Source: Pontibacter anaerobius (GTDB taxonomy: Bacteria; Bacteroidota; Bacteroidia; Cytophagales; Hymenobacteraceae). Taken from it: a stretch of DNA of 64,000 bases. The notes beneath the pieces are model-generated. The model had not been told where the DNA came from, did no database searches, and worked only from the letters and a program-made list of their open reading frames with translations. Location of the stretch: the NCBI RefSeq assembly GCF_026241195.1, contig NZ_JAPFQO010000009.1, forward strand, positions 244,770-308,769. Reading direction: 5' to 3'. Of the stretch, positions 1 to 7,943 are shown piece after piece (positions within the stretch are counted from its first letter, which is position 1; each line of letters opens with the position of its first letter). The translations under genes were made by a program, and so were the position numbers.

Positions 1-551
1 TTATAGACCAGCCCGGCACCTTTGTGGTGCTCTCAACAGTTGGCATTGCGCTGGCTGCGAGCTTTTCAAGGGGGGCAGCCAGTATCGGGACTATAGCACG
101 CAAGATCTTCCTGTTCCCGCCATTTATTGCATTTATGCTGGCCCTGATCCTCAACCTGGTTGGTTTTAGCTTTTCGGCAGATATGAAAGATGTTTTCCAG
201 CGCCTGGGCAGTACCGTGTCGCCGTTGGCGCTGGTGTCGGTGGGCCTGCAGCTAAAGCCGGAGTGGCGCAGCAAACACTGGGGCTTTCTGGCGCTCGGAC
301 TTACTTTTCAGCTGATGCTGGCCCCGCTGCTCATACTTGGTTTATACTTTGGGGTGCTTGGTGTGCGGGGAGAATTGCTGGAGATAAGCGTGATGGAGGC
401 CGCTATGGCCCCCATGATCACCGGGAGTATCGTGGCGGCATCCTACGGGTTGAAACCACGTTTGGCCAATATGATGGTGGGTTTCGGAATCCCCATTTCT
501 TTCCTTACCCTTGCCTTCTGGTACTGGATTTTAAATTTTGTTATTGGTTGA
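1..551 (+). CDS. AEC-family permease, C-terminal part (5'-truncated by window edge)
   Basis: The frame is open from the first base, so the gene starts outside the window; about 182 C-terminal residues remain and end at a TGA at 549-551. The protein is strongly hydrophobic, with about five membrane segments, and carries the stretch MEAAMAPMITGSIVA near the end. That stretch is typical of the C-terminal half of the auxin-efflux-carrier (AEC/Mem_trans) transporter family, which exports or imports organic acids and similar compounds across the inner membrane. The substrate cannot be read from this fragment. It converges with the minus-strand zinc-ribbon gene, with a 72-base gap holding an inverted repeat. 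Confidence 0.8.
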   Translation, partial: IDQPGTFVVLSTVGIALAASFSRGAASIGTIARKIFLFPPFIAFMLALILNLVGFSFSADMKDVFQRLGSTVSPLALVSVGLQLKPEWRSKHWGFLALGLTFQLMLAPLLILGLYFGVLGVRGELLEISVMEAAMAPMITGSIVAASYGLKPRLANMMVGFGIPISFLTLAFWYWILNFVIG

Positions 552-621
552 TGGTTGTTCGTTATTGGTTGGAAATCAAAAAAAATAATCAGTAACTTTT
601 AACCAACAACTAATAACCAAT
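543..621. terminator. Inverted repeat between convergent genes
   Basis: The left arm at about 543-572 (ATTGGTTGATGGTTGTTCG and following bases) is imperfectly complementary to the right arm at about 600-621 (AACCAACAACTAATAACC), with an A-rich spacer. Its place between convergent genes fits a bidirectional terminator, but the pairing is imperfect and there is no clean T-run, so the assignment is tentative. Confidence 0.35.
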
Positions 622-623
622 AC

Positions 624-1250
624 CTACTCCTGGTAGGTATCCAGTTTGATTTTCTCAATGAGGAGGTAATTTTTAAACTGGTGGATGAGCTTGTCCATTT
701 CTCGCTCTTTCTCGGTGAGTGCCTGCACCTCTTCATCGGAATCCTGTAGCACGGGGCGCAGACGGTAAAGGCTATCCTGTAGTTGCGGAATGGCGGCCTC
801 GGTTTGCTGGCGTATGGACGGTTCCAAACCTGCCTCCAGCGACTCCTCCAGCTCTTTAATGTAGAGCTCCATGAACTCCATCATGTGCCAGGGGTTATTA
901 GGGCGGTTCCAGGTAAAAGAGGTATTACAGCGGCGGCAGCGGTAGGTATTCAGCTTCCAGCCATGCTCGTTGGTGGTAACGGCCTGCTGCTTCAGCATTT
1001 CGGCTTTGTGGCACTTGGGGCATTGGGCATTATCCTCGATCAGTTTTTCCAGGCGGGCACGCTTATCCATGATAGCCACGCGGTTTTCGGCGTGCTGCAG
1101 CAGTTGCTTCTCCAGGTTTTGGCAAGCCTGTGTCAGCTGTCTCTGGTCCTCGCTTAGTTCCTCACTTGCTGTTAGTTGCTCGGCGCGCTTGCTGAAAAAG
1201 CGGATCAGTTTAATCAGTTCTCTCTCGTTAGCCTTCAGTGCTTTGTTCAT
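624..1250 (-). CDS. Coiled-coil protein with central zinc ribbon, function unknown
   Basis: The 208-residue soluble protein is rich in Glu, Gln, Lys and Leu. Two long helical, probably coiled-coil segments (about residues 1-75 and 125-205) flank a four-cysteine zinc-ribbon-like knuckle: C77-x2-C80 and C105-x2-C108, the second inside YRCRRCNTSF. No signal peptide or membrane segment is present. I do not recognise a named family. The architecture suggests a metal-stabilised structural or nucleic-acid-associated protein, but that is inference. It is transcribed away from the repeat element at 1326-1555. Confidence 0.75.
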   Translation of the reverse strand: MNKALKANERELIKLIRFFSKRAEQLTASEELSEDQRQLTQACQNLEKQLLQHAENRVAIMDKRARLEKLIEDNAQCPKCHKAEMLKQQAVTTNEHGWKLNTYRCRRCNTSFTWNRPNNPWHMMEFMELYIKELEESLEAGLEPSIRQQTEAAIPQLQDSLYRLRPVLQDSDEEVQALTEKEREMDKLIHQFKNYLLIEKIKLDTYQE

Positions 1251-1611
1251 ACTTACAAAGGTAAGGCTTATAAATTAGAAAGTTAAAAAGTTAGAAGGTT
1301 AGATAGGGTTGGGAGGTTGTTAATCTGCCGCAAGTTTAGCGGTAGCGTAACTTGTGGCTAGCTTTGATGCCAGTTTGCAACTGGCTTTTTGTGTGAGTAG
1401 AAAAGTGAAGATTAGCAGAAGGTTAATGCTTCCTTAACTATAGACAAAGTATAAAGTGTGGCTTCAGACATTGTGGTCTTGCTCCTCCGGAGCAAAGCAG
1501 TTACAAACTGCTACCATACTTAGCCACAAGTTACGCTACCGCTAAACTTGCGGCATGAACTGTATATTTTAACCTCCTAAACTCCCCAACTCTTTAACTC
1601 TCAAACTCTCC
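1251..1611. repeat. Intergenic repeat element with perfect 35-bp inverted ends
   Basis: This 361-base gap has no gene. Bases 1326-1360 (beginning TGCCGCAAGTTTAGCGG) and 1521-1555 are exact reverse complements over 35 bp. Just inside each arm are smaller related hairpins (GCCAGTTTGCAACTGGC at about 1369-1385 and AGCAGTTACAAACTGCT at about 1497-1513), so the symmetry extends to roughly 60 bp per end. Outside lie GTTAG-rich and ACTCT-rich tracts, also roughly inverted. This looks like a small non-autonomous (MITE- or REP-type) element of about 230 bp. No obvious target duplication was seen. Confidence 0.75.
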
Positions 1612-2142
1612 CTATCTTTCCTCCCTCACGCGTTTGTAAATTCGGATGGCCAGCATGAGCATGGCGGAGAAAAGGATGAGCCCAATAATGCCCCAGAGCA
1701 TGCTGAGCGTGCTTTTAAGCACCACTAGAAACACAATGCTGATGAGGAAAAGCGTGGCCACCTCGTTCCAGATGCGGAGTTGGGTGGAGTTATACTTGAT
1801 GATGCCCTGCTGCTGCTGTTTAAAGATGGCGTGGCAAAGGAAATGATACACGTAAAGCCCCACTACAAAGCTCAGTTTCCAGACGAGCCAGCCGGGAATG
1901 GAGCCGTACAGGTACAGCATGGTAAGCCCGAATATGAGCGTCAGGACGGCGGAGGGCCAGGTGATGCCGTACCACAACCGTTTCTGCATAATACCGAGCT
2001 GCTTCTGAAGTATGGATTTTTCAGGCTCTGGTTTCTCGGCCGCTTCAGCGTAGTAGATAAACAGGCGCACAATGTAGAACAGTCCGGCAAACCAGGTTAC
2101 TACAAAGATGATGTGCAGCGCCTTTACGTAGAAATAGCTCAT
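1612..2142 (-). CDS. hemJ: Protoporphyrinogen oxidase HemJ-like membrane protein
   Basis: The 176-residue integral membrane protein begins MSYFYVKALHIIFVVTW, matching the HemJ family, in which an early conserved histidine (H10 here) and a later lysine are functionally important. Four to five hydrophobic segments are visible, with the typical WKLSFVVGLYVYH stretch in the middle. HemJ oxidises protoporphyrinogen IX to protoporphyrin IX in the inner membrane of bacteria lacking HemY or HemG. The next gene upstream on the same strand is hemN, which makes its substrate, and that supports the call. The two are 371 bases apart with a terminator between, so they are probably separate transcripts. Confidence 0.85.
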   Translation of the reverse strand: MSYFYVKALHIIFVVTWFAGLFYIVRLFIYYAEAAEKPEPEKSILQKQLGIMQKRLWYGITWPSAVLTLIFGLTMLYLYGSIPGWLVWKLSFVVGLYVYHFLCHAIFKQQQQGIIKYNSTQLRIWNEVATLFLISIVFLVVLKSTLSMLWGIIGLILFSAMLMLAIRIYKRVREER

Positions 2143-2311
2143 AGCAGCGGGTCGTGTTTCTGCAAAGGTAAGGCGAAATGTTTAATTGCGGGAGGTAAAG
2201 TATGGGTCCTATTCTCAGATGGGCGTGTCTATGCCTTGTAGGGATAGGTCGCGACCTGTACGCGCGATGCCAGCAGCTATGAAACTCTTACTTAAAATAA
2301 AGTAACAAAAG

Positions 2312-2441
2312 CCTCCCCCTCCTTTGGCAAGGAGGGGGAGGGGTGGTTAGATCACTTAGAACAGGATATGCTTTCATATATGAATGCGATGCTGAAGACT
2401 CGCTGCACATTTACTGGCACCGGTTAGATACCGGCGCCAGT
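2312..2441. repeat. Two palindromic hairpins upstream of hemJ
   Basis: Bases 2312-2341 form a perfect 13-bp stem (CCTCCCCCTCCTT and its complement) around TGGC; this belongs to the CCCCTCC/GGAGGGG repeat family also seen near 6.2, 16.9, 22.6 and 41.6 kb. Bases 2413-2441 form a second near-perfect palindrome with ACTGGC/GCCAGT outer arms and ACCGG inner arms. The rest of the 2143-2513 gap holds no recognisable gene. Confidence 0.6.
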
Positions 2442-2475
2442 AAAGAAAAAGAGACGCATTATGTTACTGCGTCTC
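2441..2475 (-). terminator. Rho-independent terminator of hemN
   Basis: Read on the minus strand, GAGACGCA and TGCGTCTC form an 8-bp stem at 2451-2475, followed by TTTTTCTTTA. It sits 39 bases after the hemN stop, which fits termination of that transcript. Confidence 0.8.
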
Positions 2476-2513
2476 TTCATCCCCAAAATCAAATTAATCA
2501 TGAAAAGCCTTCG

Positions 2514-3890
2514 TTATACCGATTTGCTGAACACAGGCTCTGTTGGTTTGGCCTTGCAAAGCTTGGCATCGAAGCACATGGCGATGTTGCGCAGGAAGGG
2601 ACGGCCAGCCTCCAGCACCTGAATATCATGGTTGCTATAGTCTACTAAACCGTCTGCCTCCAGCGGCTGCAGCCTGATGAGCGCATCCACTATGTAGGGC
2701 AGCTCATCTTCGGCCCAGGAAGTATAAAGACGGCACATCAGGTTCAGGATATGCTTGCGGATGATCATGTCTTCCTCTGTCAGTTCATGGCCTTTCAGCA
2801 GAGGAAGCACACCGGCCTCTATCGCCTCCTCATAAGCTTCCACTTCTTTAATATTCTGCATAAAAGCCGTGCCGGTGTCGGAGATGCTGGAAGCACCGAG
2901 GCCGATCAGCAGCTCGGTATGACGGGGCGTGTAGCCCATAAAGTTGCGGTGCAGCGTGCCATTCAGGGCGGCAAGGCATAACTCATCCTCCGGCAGTGCA
3001 AAGTGGTCCAGGCCAATTTCTATGTAGCCCGCCTCCTCCAGCATATTTCGCCCGAGTTCATACAAGGCGCGTTTCTCGGCCGGCTCCGGCAGGTCCGCCT
3101 CACAGTAGCGGCGCTGTGATTTGCTCTTCCAGGGCACGTGGGCATAGCTGTAGAAGGCAATTCGCTCCGGGCGCAGCTCTTTTACACGTTCAATGGTATG
3201 GCGTATGCAGTCCGCATTCTGGAACGGCAGTCCGTATATAATATCCGCGTTGATGGAAGTATAGCCAATGGCACGGGCCGCATCAAAAGTCTCCTTAGTC
3301 TGTTCAAAAGTCTGCATGCGGTTTATCACGAACTGCACACGCGGATCAAAATCCTGAATGCCCACGCTCAGCCTCCGGAAGCCCAGGTCGTAAAGTACCT
3401 GCAGCTGCTCGGCGTTGGTGGCGTTCGGATGCACCTCAATGCTAAAGGCCGCATCAGGTGTTACCTCCACTTTCTCAAGTATGGCCTCCAGCATCTTTTT
3501 CAGGTTCTGGGCACTGAAGAAGGTTGGCGTGCCACCCCCCAGGTGCAGCTCGGTGAGGCGGGGCTGCTCCTCAAACTCGACCTGGTACCTTTCCCACTCC
3601 TGCAGAATGGCGTACAAGTATGGCTCCTCCACCGCGTGGTTCTTGGTGATGCGCTTGTTGCAGCCGCAATAGGTGCACAGGTTCTCGCAGAAGGGCAGGT
3701 GCAAGTATAAACTGATACCCTCCGAGCTGTTCGTTTTCCGGAAAGCCTGCTTTACGTGCTGCATCCACTGTGCCTGCGTCAGCGGTTTAGCGTCCCAGTA
3801 CGGCACGGTAGGGTAGCTGGTATAGCGTGGCGATGGCACATCATACTTGGCCAGCAGTTCGGCGGGGGTGGACTTCAGTGCGTCTTGCAT
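2514..3890 (-). CDS. hemN: Oxygen-independent coproporphyrinogen III oxidase (radical SAM)
   Basis: HemN converts coproporphyrinogen III to protoporphyrinogen IX by radical-SAM chemistry in the cytoplasm. The 458-residue protein has the HemN cluster signature C68-x3-C72-x2-C75-x-C77 (CENLCTYCGC), the SAM-binding HLGGGTPTF motif, the YPTVPYW N-terminal signature and the C-terminal HemN domain. I chose the ATG at 3888-3890 over an in-frame ATG 36 bases upstream because it gives the usual N-terminus and follows GAGGAAAA. The product feeds HemJ, encoded next on the same strand. The promoter must lie in the 159-base divergent gap shared with the PLP-enzyme gene. Confidence 0.93.
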   Translation of the reverse strand: MQDALKSTPAELLAKYDVPSPRYTSYPTVPYWDAKPLTQAQWMQHVKQAFRKTNSSEGISLYLHLPFCENLCTYCGCNKRITKNHAVEEPYLYAILQEWERYQVEFEEQPRLTELHLGGGTPTFFSAQNLKKMLEAILEKVEVTPDAAFSIEVHPNATNAEQLQVLYDLGFRRLSVGIQDFDPRVQFVINRMQTFEQTKETFDAARAIGYTSINADIIYGLPFQNADCIRHTIERVKELRPERIAFYSYAHVPWKSKSQRRYCEADLPEPAEKRALYELGRNMLEEAGYIEIGLDHFALPEDELCLAALNGTLHRNFMGYTPRHTELLIGLGASSISDTGTAFMQNIKEVEAYEEAIEAGVLPLLKGHELTEEDMIIRKHILNLMCRLYTSWAEDELPYIVDALIRLQPLEADGLVDYSNHDIQVLEAGRPFLRNIAMCFDAKLCKAKPTEPVFSKSV

Positions 3891-4049
3891 TCTTGGTTTT
3901 CCTCTTTTCAACTTTGTTCTATGCAAATGTCAGGAGTATAGAAGGACCAGGAAATGATATTTATCACCTTAAAGTATAAGAGGCTGTTTTTCTTTCAGAA
4001 AAGTGCTTAAATTCACAGGATTTGCTACTTTTTGCACCTTATTGTACTT

Positions 4050-5168
4050 ATGAAAATAACAACACCCACGCTACTTTTAGATAAGCAGAAAGCATTGCGT
4101 AACATTAGCCGCATGGTGGATAAAGCCCGGCGAAACAAGGTACGACTGCGCCCGCACTTCAAAACGCATCAGTCGGTGCAGGTGGGGGAGTGGTTCCGGG
4201 AGGCCGGGGTGGAGGCCATCACGGTTTCTTCGGTGCGCATGGCCCGCTACTTTGCCAACCACGGCTGGAACGATATCATGGTCGCCTTCCCGGCCAATGT
4301 GCTGGAGATGGAAAGTATAAATGAGCTCGCCTCGCGCATAAAACTGCACCTGATCGCCGTGAATCAGGAAACGGTTACGGCGCTGGCCCAGGGCCTGCAG
4401 CACCCGGTGCAGCTCTCCCTCAAGATCGATACCGGCTACCGCCGCACCGGCATACTTGCCACGAACTATGCGGAGGTGGATGCCATTGTAAAACTGATCC
4501 GGGAGCAGGAGAAGCTGCAGTTTGCCGGCTTTGTGGTGCACGACGGCCATACTTACAAACAAACCGACGCAGACGCCATCCAGACCATCTTCAACACATC
4601 GGTATACCAGCTGCATTTGCTGCGTGAGCGCTACAAGGCCAAATTCCCGAACCTGCAGCTCTCCATCGGCGATACGCCTTCCTGCAGCATCGTCGAGAAC
4701 ATACAGGGTGTGGACGAGATACGCCCGGGCAACTTTGTGTTCTATGATCTCACGCAGCAGCGCATCGGCTCCTGCGCCTTCGAGGACATTGCCGTGTGTA
4801 TGGCCTGCCCTGTTGTGGCCAAACACCCCGACCGCGGCGAGATCATACTTTACGGCGGTAGTGTGCATTTCTCAAAAGATGTTATACTTCAGGAGGATGG
4901 CTCGTCTATCTACGGACGGGTGGTGGAGCTGACGGAGAACGGCTGGACGGAGTCGCTGGAGGGAATCGAGGTGGTGTCGCTGTCGCAGGAGCACGGCGTG
5001 GTGAAGGCATCGCCGGAGCTGTTCAGGAAGTATAACATCGGCGATCTGATGTACGTGCTGCCGGTACATTCGTGCCTCACTGCTGACCTGATGCAGGGCT
5101 ACCTGACCACAGAGGGCGAGCCAATAGAGCACCTGACGGGCCTGCCGCACAGGGAGCTGAATTCTTAA
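4050..5168 (+). CDS. D-threonine aldolase / D-serine dehydratase-like PLP enzyme
   Basis: The 372-residue protein has the alanine-racemase-type N-terminal barrel with the PLP lysine K38 in PHFKTHQ, followed by the D-serine-dehydratase-like C-terminal domain ending with the zinc-ligand motif H340-S-C342 (VHSCLTAD). This fold-type III family includes metal-dependent D-threonine aldolase, which cleaves D-threonine to glycine and acetaldehyde, and eukaryotic-type D-serine dehydratase; sequence alone does not decide between them. I start at the ATG at 4050 because the upstream TTG would add six atypical residues. It is divergent from hemN, and the next gene begins 53 bases downstream. Confidence 0.85.
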   Translation: MKITTPTLLLDKQKALRNISRMVDKARRNKVRLRPHFKTHQSVQVGEWFREAGVEAITVSSVRMARYFANHGWNDIMVAFPANVLEMESINELASRIKLHLIAVNQETVTALAQGLQHPVQLSLKIDTGYRRTGILATNYAEVDAIVKLIREQEKLQFAGFVVHDGHTYKQTDADAIQTIFNTSVYQLHLLRERYKAKFPNLQLSIGDTPSCSIVENIQGVDEIRPGNFVFYDLTQQRIGSCAFEDIAVCMACPVVAKHPDRGEIILYGGSVHFSKDVILQEDGSSIYGRVVELTENGWTESLEGIEVVSLSQEHGVVKASPELFRKYNIGDLMYVLPVHSCLTADLMQGYLTTEGEPIEHLTGLPHRELNS

Positions 5169-5221
5169 AGTATAAAGTATAGCAAATTGCCTCCGGGTTT
5201 ATACTTTTGTAGGCGAGAGAT

Positions 5222-6043
5222 ATGGCCACAACCACTAAGCTACCGGTAAAAAAAGCACCTGCCGTAAAGGCTCCTGCCAAGCGTGTTGCCAAGCCCAGGC
5301 AGCCACGCAAGAAGCAGCGGTCTGGCGGTGTGCCCAAGCGTTTCTGGATAGGTGTGGCTATGCTGCTGGGCATTGCGCTGCTGGTGTTTTATGTGGAGTA
5401 TTTCGTGGTGAAGCCAAAGCCGGTCTGGCCCATTGGGCATAGCATTTACGGGGTGGATGTGAGCCACTACCAAAAGGATATCGAGTGGAGTAAAGTGCGT
5501 GAGGGCGAGATAACGTTTGCCTTTGTAAAAGCCACGGAAGGTATTTCCTTGAGGGATAAGAAGTTTGAGCAGAACTGGGCCGGAGCGGGAGAGGTAGGGA
5601 TTATTCGTGGAGCATACCATTTTTACCTGCCGTACCTGGACCCGGAGAAGCAGGCCCGCCATTTCACCAAAACCGTGCAGCTGCAAAGTGGAGACCTGCC
5701 GCCCGTGCTGGATGTGGAGGTGCGCGGCCGAAAGCCTGTGGCACAGCTGCGGAAAGACCTCAAAGTATGGCTGGATTATGTGGAGAATGCCTACGGCACC
5801 AAGCCGATCATCTATACAGGGTATCACTTCTACAAAGATTACCTTGCCGGCCACTTCGACAGTTATCCACTCTGGATTGCGCACTACGAAGTGCCCAGGC
5901 TGCACATAGAAAAGACCAACACCAGCAAGCTCACCTTCTGGCAACATACAGATAACGGCTCCATAGAAGGCATAGATGCCTCTGTAGACTGCAACGTGTT
6001 TTACGGCAGTATGCGTGATCTGAAGAGTGTCTGTATTCCTTAA
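5222..6043 (+). CDS. Membrane-anchored GH25 lysozyme
   Basis: The 273-residue protein has a Lys/Pro/Ala-rich basic N-terminus (1-40), one membrane segment (about 44-62) and a GH25 muramidase domain from about residue 75. The catalytic residues are visible: D79 in YGVDVSHYQ and D164-x-E166 in PPVLDVEVRG. GH25 enzymes hydrolyse the beta-1,4 bond between N-acetylmuramic acid and N-acetylglucosamine in peptidoglycan. The arrangement implies a short cytoplasmic tail and a periplasmic catalytic domain, fitting cell-wall remodelling rather than secretion. A pair of inverted AAAGTATAAA/TTTATACTTT sequences lies just before it (5167-5207). Confidence 0.9.
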   Translation: MATTTKLPVKKAPAVKAPAKRVAKPRQPRKKQRSGGVPKRFWIGVAMLLGIALLVFYVEYFVVKPKPVWPIGHSIYGVDVSHYQKDIEWSKVREGEITFAFVKATEGISLRDKKFEQNWAGAGEVGIIRGAYHFYLPYLDPEKQARHFTKTVQLQSGDLPPVLDVEVRGRKPVAQLRKDLKVWLDYVENAYGTKPIIYTGYHFYKDYLAGHFDSYPLWIAHYEVPRLHIEKTNTSKLTFWQHTDNGSIEGIDASVDCNVFYGSMRDLKSVCIP

Positions 6044-6214
6044 GCGGATCTTGATTATTTCTGACGCAAAGCTCTGCTTGTGCTTTTAAGTTATCCAGTA
6101 ACTCAGTGCTACGCTTGCTAGTTTCGAACGTGCGTTCTCGGTAGGCTAAGGAACGGAACCTGTAATTGCTTTGGCTGAAGTATAAATTTCATGGCTGTTG
6201 GTATTATCAGCAGA

Positions 6215-6565
6215 AGTACAAACCCACCCCTGCCCCTCCCGAGAGGGGAATTTTCAGCAGACGATTGTCATCCCCCTACCCCCTTCAAAGGGAGACTTGG
6301 TTCAAGCTTCGTGAGCAGTGGCTATCGAACTGATCCCAGTCTTTGGGTTGAGCGCCTTTGGAGTTTTTCCGGTGACGAGCGCGAGCGAAGGCAGCCCGAG
6401 GCACGAGGGCAGGAAAAGGTCCCAGCGCGATGCGGGAAGACGAGCCCTCCCGGGCTGGAGGGAGCCAAGGCCGGAGGTGCCTGTAGGTTTGTAGGACTGA
6501 GGATCAGCAGTAGCTAGGAAGGATAGCTTGTTTCAAGTGGCAGAAGGCAGCGGCTATGCAAGTAT
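6215..6565 (-). repeat. Composite dispersed repeat, copy 1
   Basis: Read on the minus strand this matches, at high identity, 22205-22635 and 41283-41663 on the plus strand. Shared landmarks in order are a pyrimidine-rich start near AAGCTATCCTTCCTAGCT, the GC hairpin AGCCCGGGAGGGCTCGTC, ATCGCGCTGGGA, CGTCACCGGAAAAACTC, AAGACTGGGATCA, GGGGGATGACAATCGT and a CCCCTC/GAGGGG hairpin. Reading frames inside are unrelated between copies, so it is not coding. It fills most of the gene-free gap 6044-6910; 6044-6214 holds nothing else I recognise. Confidence 0.85.
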
Positions 6566-6571
6566 AAGTAT

Positions 6572-6735
6572 GCGGACTTAGAAGTCCGCGGCAGAAAGGT
6601 TCCGGACAGGGATGTCCGGAACAGCAAAATTGACAGGTACAAGAAGATAGCCCAAGTATAAAGTATAGCTACAGCTGAGTTTCAAACTCAACACCATAAA
6701 AGGACACAAGTCTGAAGACTTGCGCCAGAAGGGAT
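6572..6735. repeat. Cluster of REP-like palindromes
   Basis: Consecutive short hairpins: GCGGACTT/AAGTCCGC (6572-6589), GTTCCGGAC/GTCCGGAAC (6599-6622), TGAGTTTCAAACTCA (about 6675-6689) and ACAAGTCTGAAGACTTG (about 6703-6723, closing with GCGCCAG). The same set occurs in reverse orientation and order at 22040-22205, next to copy 2 of the composite repeat, so the two blocks are associated. Confidence 0.75.
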
Positions 6736-6854
6736 GTGCAGAGCTGAAATCAGCGTCAGCCAGAAAGTAAAAATCAAGAATCAGCAGCCAGAAAGTATAG
6801 TGCAACAAGTATAAATTGAGAATATCAACCACTACGCTAGCCAACAAAATCTCA

Positions 6855-6884
6855 TAAAAAAAGCACAACCAAACGGCTGCGCTT
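6855..6884 (-). terminator. Terminator of the disordered-protein gene
   Basis: On the minus strand AAGCGCAGCC-GTTT-GGTTGTGCTT forms a 10-bp stem (two G-U pairs) followed by a run of T. It lies 27 bases after the stop at 6911. Confidence 0.75.
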
Positions 6885-6910
6885 TCCCTATATCATACTT
6901 CTGATCCAAT

Positions 6911-7867
6911 CTAAAACCTGTCCATGTTTCTTTCACGGTTATGCTCCTGGTCCCAGGTGCGGCTGCGGTTGTGGCTGGCGATGTAGTACGGGTCCTTGCG
7001 CACATTAAAGCTGTGGTTCGGGTCGTAATCATAATCGCTGTCGCGGTGCTGGATGCGTGTGTTTTCTGCGTCGCGGGCGTAGGTGTCGTTTGGATACTCC
7101 GTGTGGCGGCTGCTGTAGTCGCGTGCTCCATAAGGTTCGCCGTAGTTGGTGCTGGAACTGCCGCGGTCATAGCTGCCCATAGAGCCATAGTTGCCGGTGT
7201 CGTAGTCTTGGTTTGAGGTGCGGTTGTAGCCACTGCCCATGTAGCTTCCTTCGGAGCCGCCGTAGCTAGACGACGAAGAACTGCCGTAGCCTCTGTTTCT
7301 ATCCCTGTCGGAGCTTCGGAGGCTGCCACTGCCCTGGTTGTAGTTGTCACGGTCGAAGTCGTAGCGGCCTTGGACGGAGCCCTGGAACCTGCGCGAGGTG
7401 TCGGGACCATACAGGTCGGGGTGCGTGTCGTGGCTGTAGCCGGTGCCATGGCTGTCGTAGTCGCTTTGGTAGCCATAGCTACGGCGGCGCTCCGGACCAT
7501 AACTGCCCCTGCCGCTGTAGTAGTTATAGTCGCTTCCCTGCCGATGCTGGCCGCCTCTGTAATCGCCATAGCCCTGAGCCCCGCCGTAACTGCCCATGTT
7601 GCCAAAGTTTCGGGAGGTGCTGTAGGTGCCGTACAGGTCGCGGTCAAGGTCATTGCCGCGCGAGCCGCCCATCTCGTTCCCTTGGTTGCCCCAGGTGCCG
7701 CTGTGGCTCTCGTTGCCATAGCCGCCGCGGGCCGATGAACCATAGTCATCAAAGCGGTAGCTGCTGTCTCTTTCAGGATGCCTGTAGCGCTCGGAGCGGT
7801 GCGTCTGGAAACTGCGGTTCTCGTCTCTGTCTGAGCGGTTAGAATAATTCGAATAATCTGAGTTCAT
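6911..7867 (-). CDS. Tyr/Gly/Ser/Arg/Asp-rich intrinsically disordered protein
   Basis: The 318-residue protein is almost entirely low complexity: Gly, Ser, Tyr, Arg, Asp and Asn dominate, in motifs such as SYG, GYG, DYD and RGG-like patches. It has a single lysine and no cysteine. There is no signal peptide, membrane segment or repeat unit of fixed length. The only more regular part is the C-terminal 40 residues (DPNHSFNVRKDPYYIASH). The frame is intact over 957 bases and ends 27 bases before a good terminator, which supports a real gene. Its composition resembles phase-separating eukaryotic low-complexity domains or desiccation-type hydrophilic proteins. Its function is unknown. Confidence 0.75.
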   Translation of the reverse strand: MNSDYSNYSNRSDRDENRSFQTHRSERYRHPERDSSYRFDDYGSSARGGYGNESHSGTWGNQGNEMGGSRGNDLDRDLYGTYSTSRNFGNMGSYGGAQGYGDYRGGQHRQGSDYNYYSGRGSYGPERRRSYGYQSDYDSHGTGYSHDTHPDLYGPDTSRRFQGSVQGRYDFDRDNYNQGSGSLRSSDRDRNRGYGSSSSSSYGGSEGSYMGSGYNRTSNQDYDTGNYGSMGSYDRGSSSTNYGEPYGARDYSSRHTEYPNDTYARDAENTRIQHRDSDYDYDPNHSFNVRKDPYYIASHNRSRTWDQEHNRERNMDRF

Positions 7868-7943
7868 AGTTCTATGGATTTGGTTTAAAAAGCGATTTTA
7901 TTCTATACTCTAAACGGATAGAGACTAAAGGGGTTGAGCCAAA

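Noticed and set aside
6832..7752. 306-residue Thr/Ala-rich frame on the minus strand
   Set aside because: Another frame of the low-complexity gene 6911-7867; composition follows from that gene's biased codons, and it has no conserved start.
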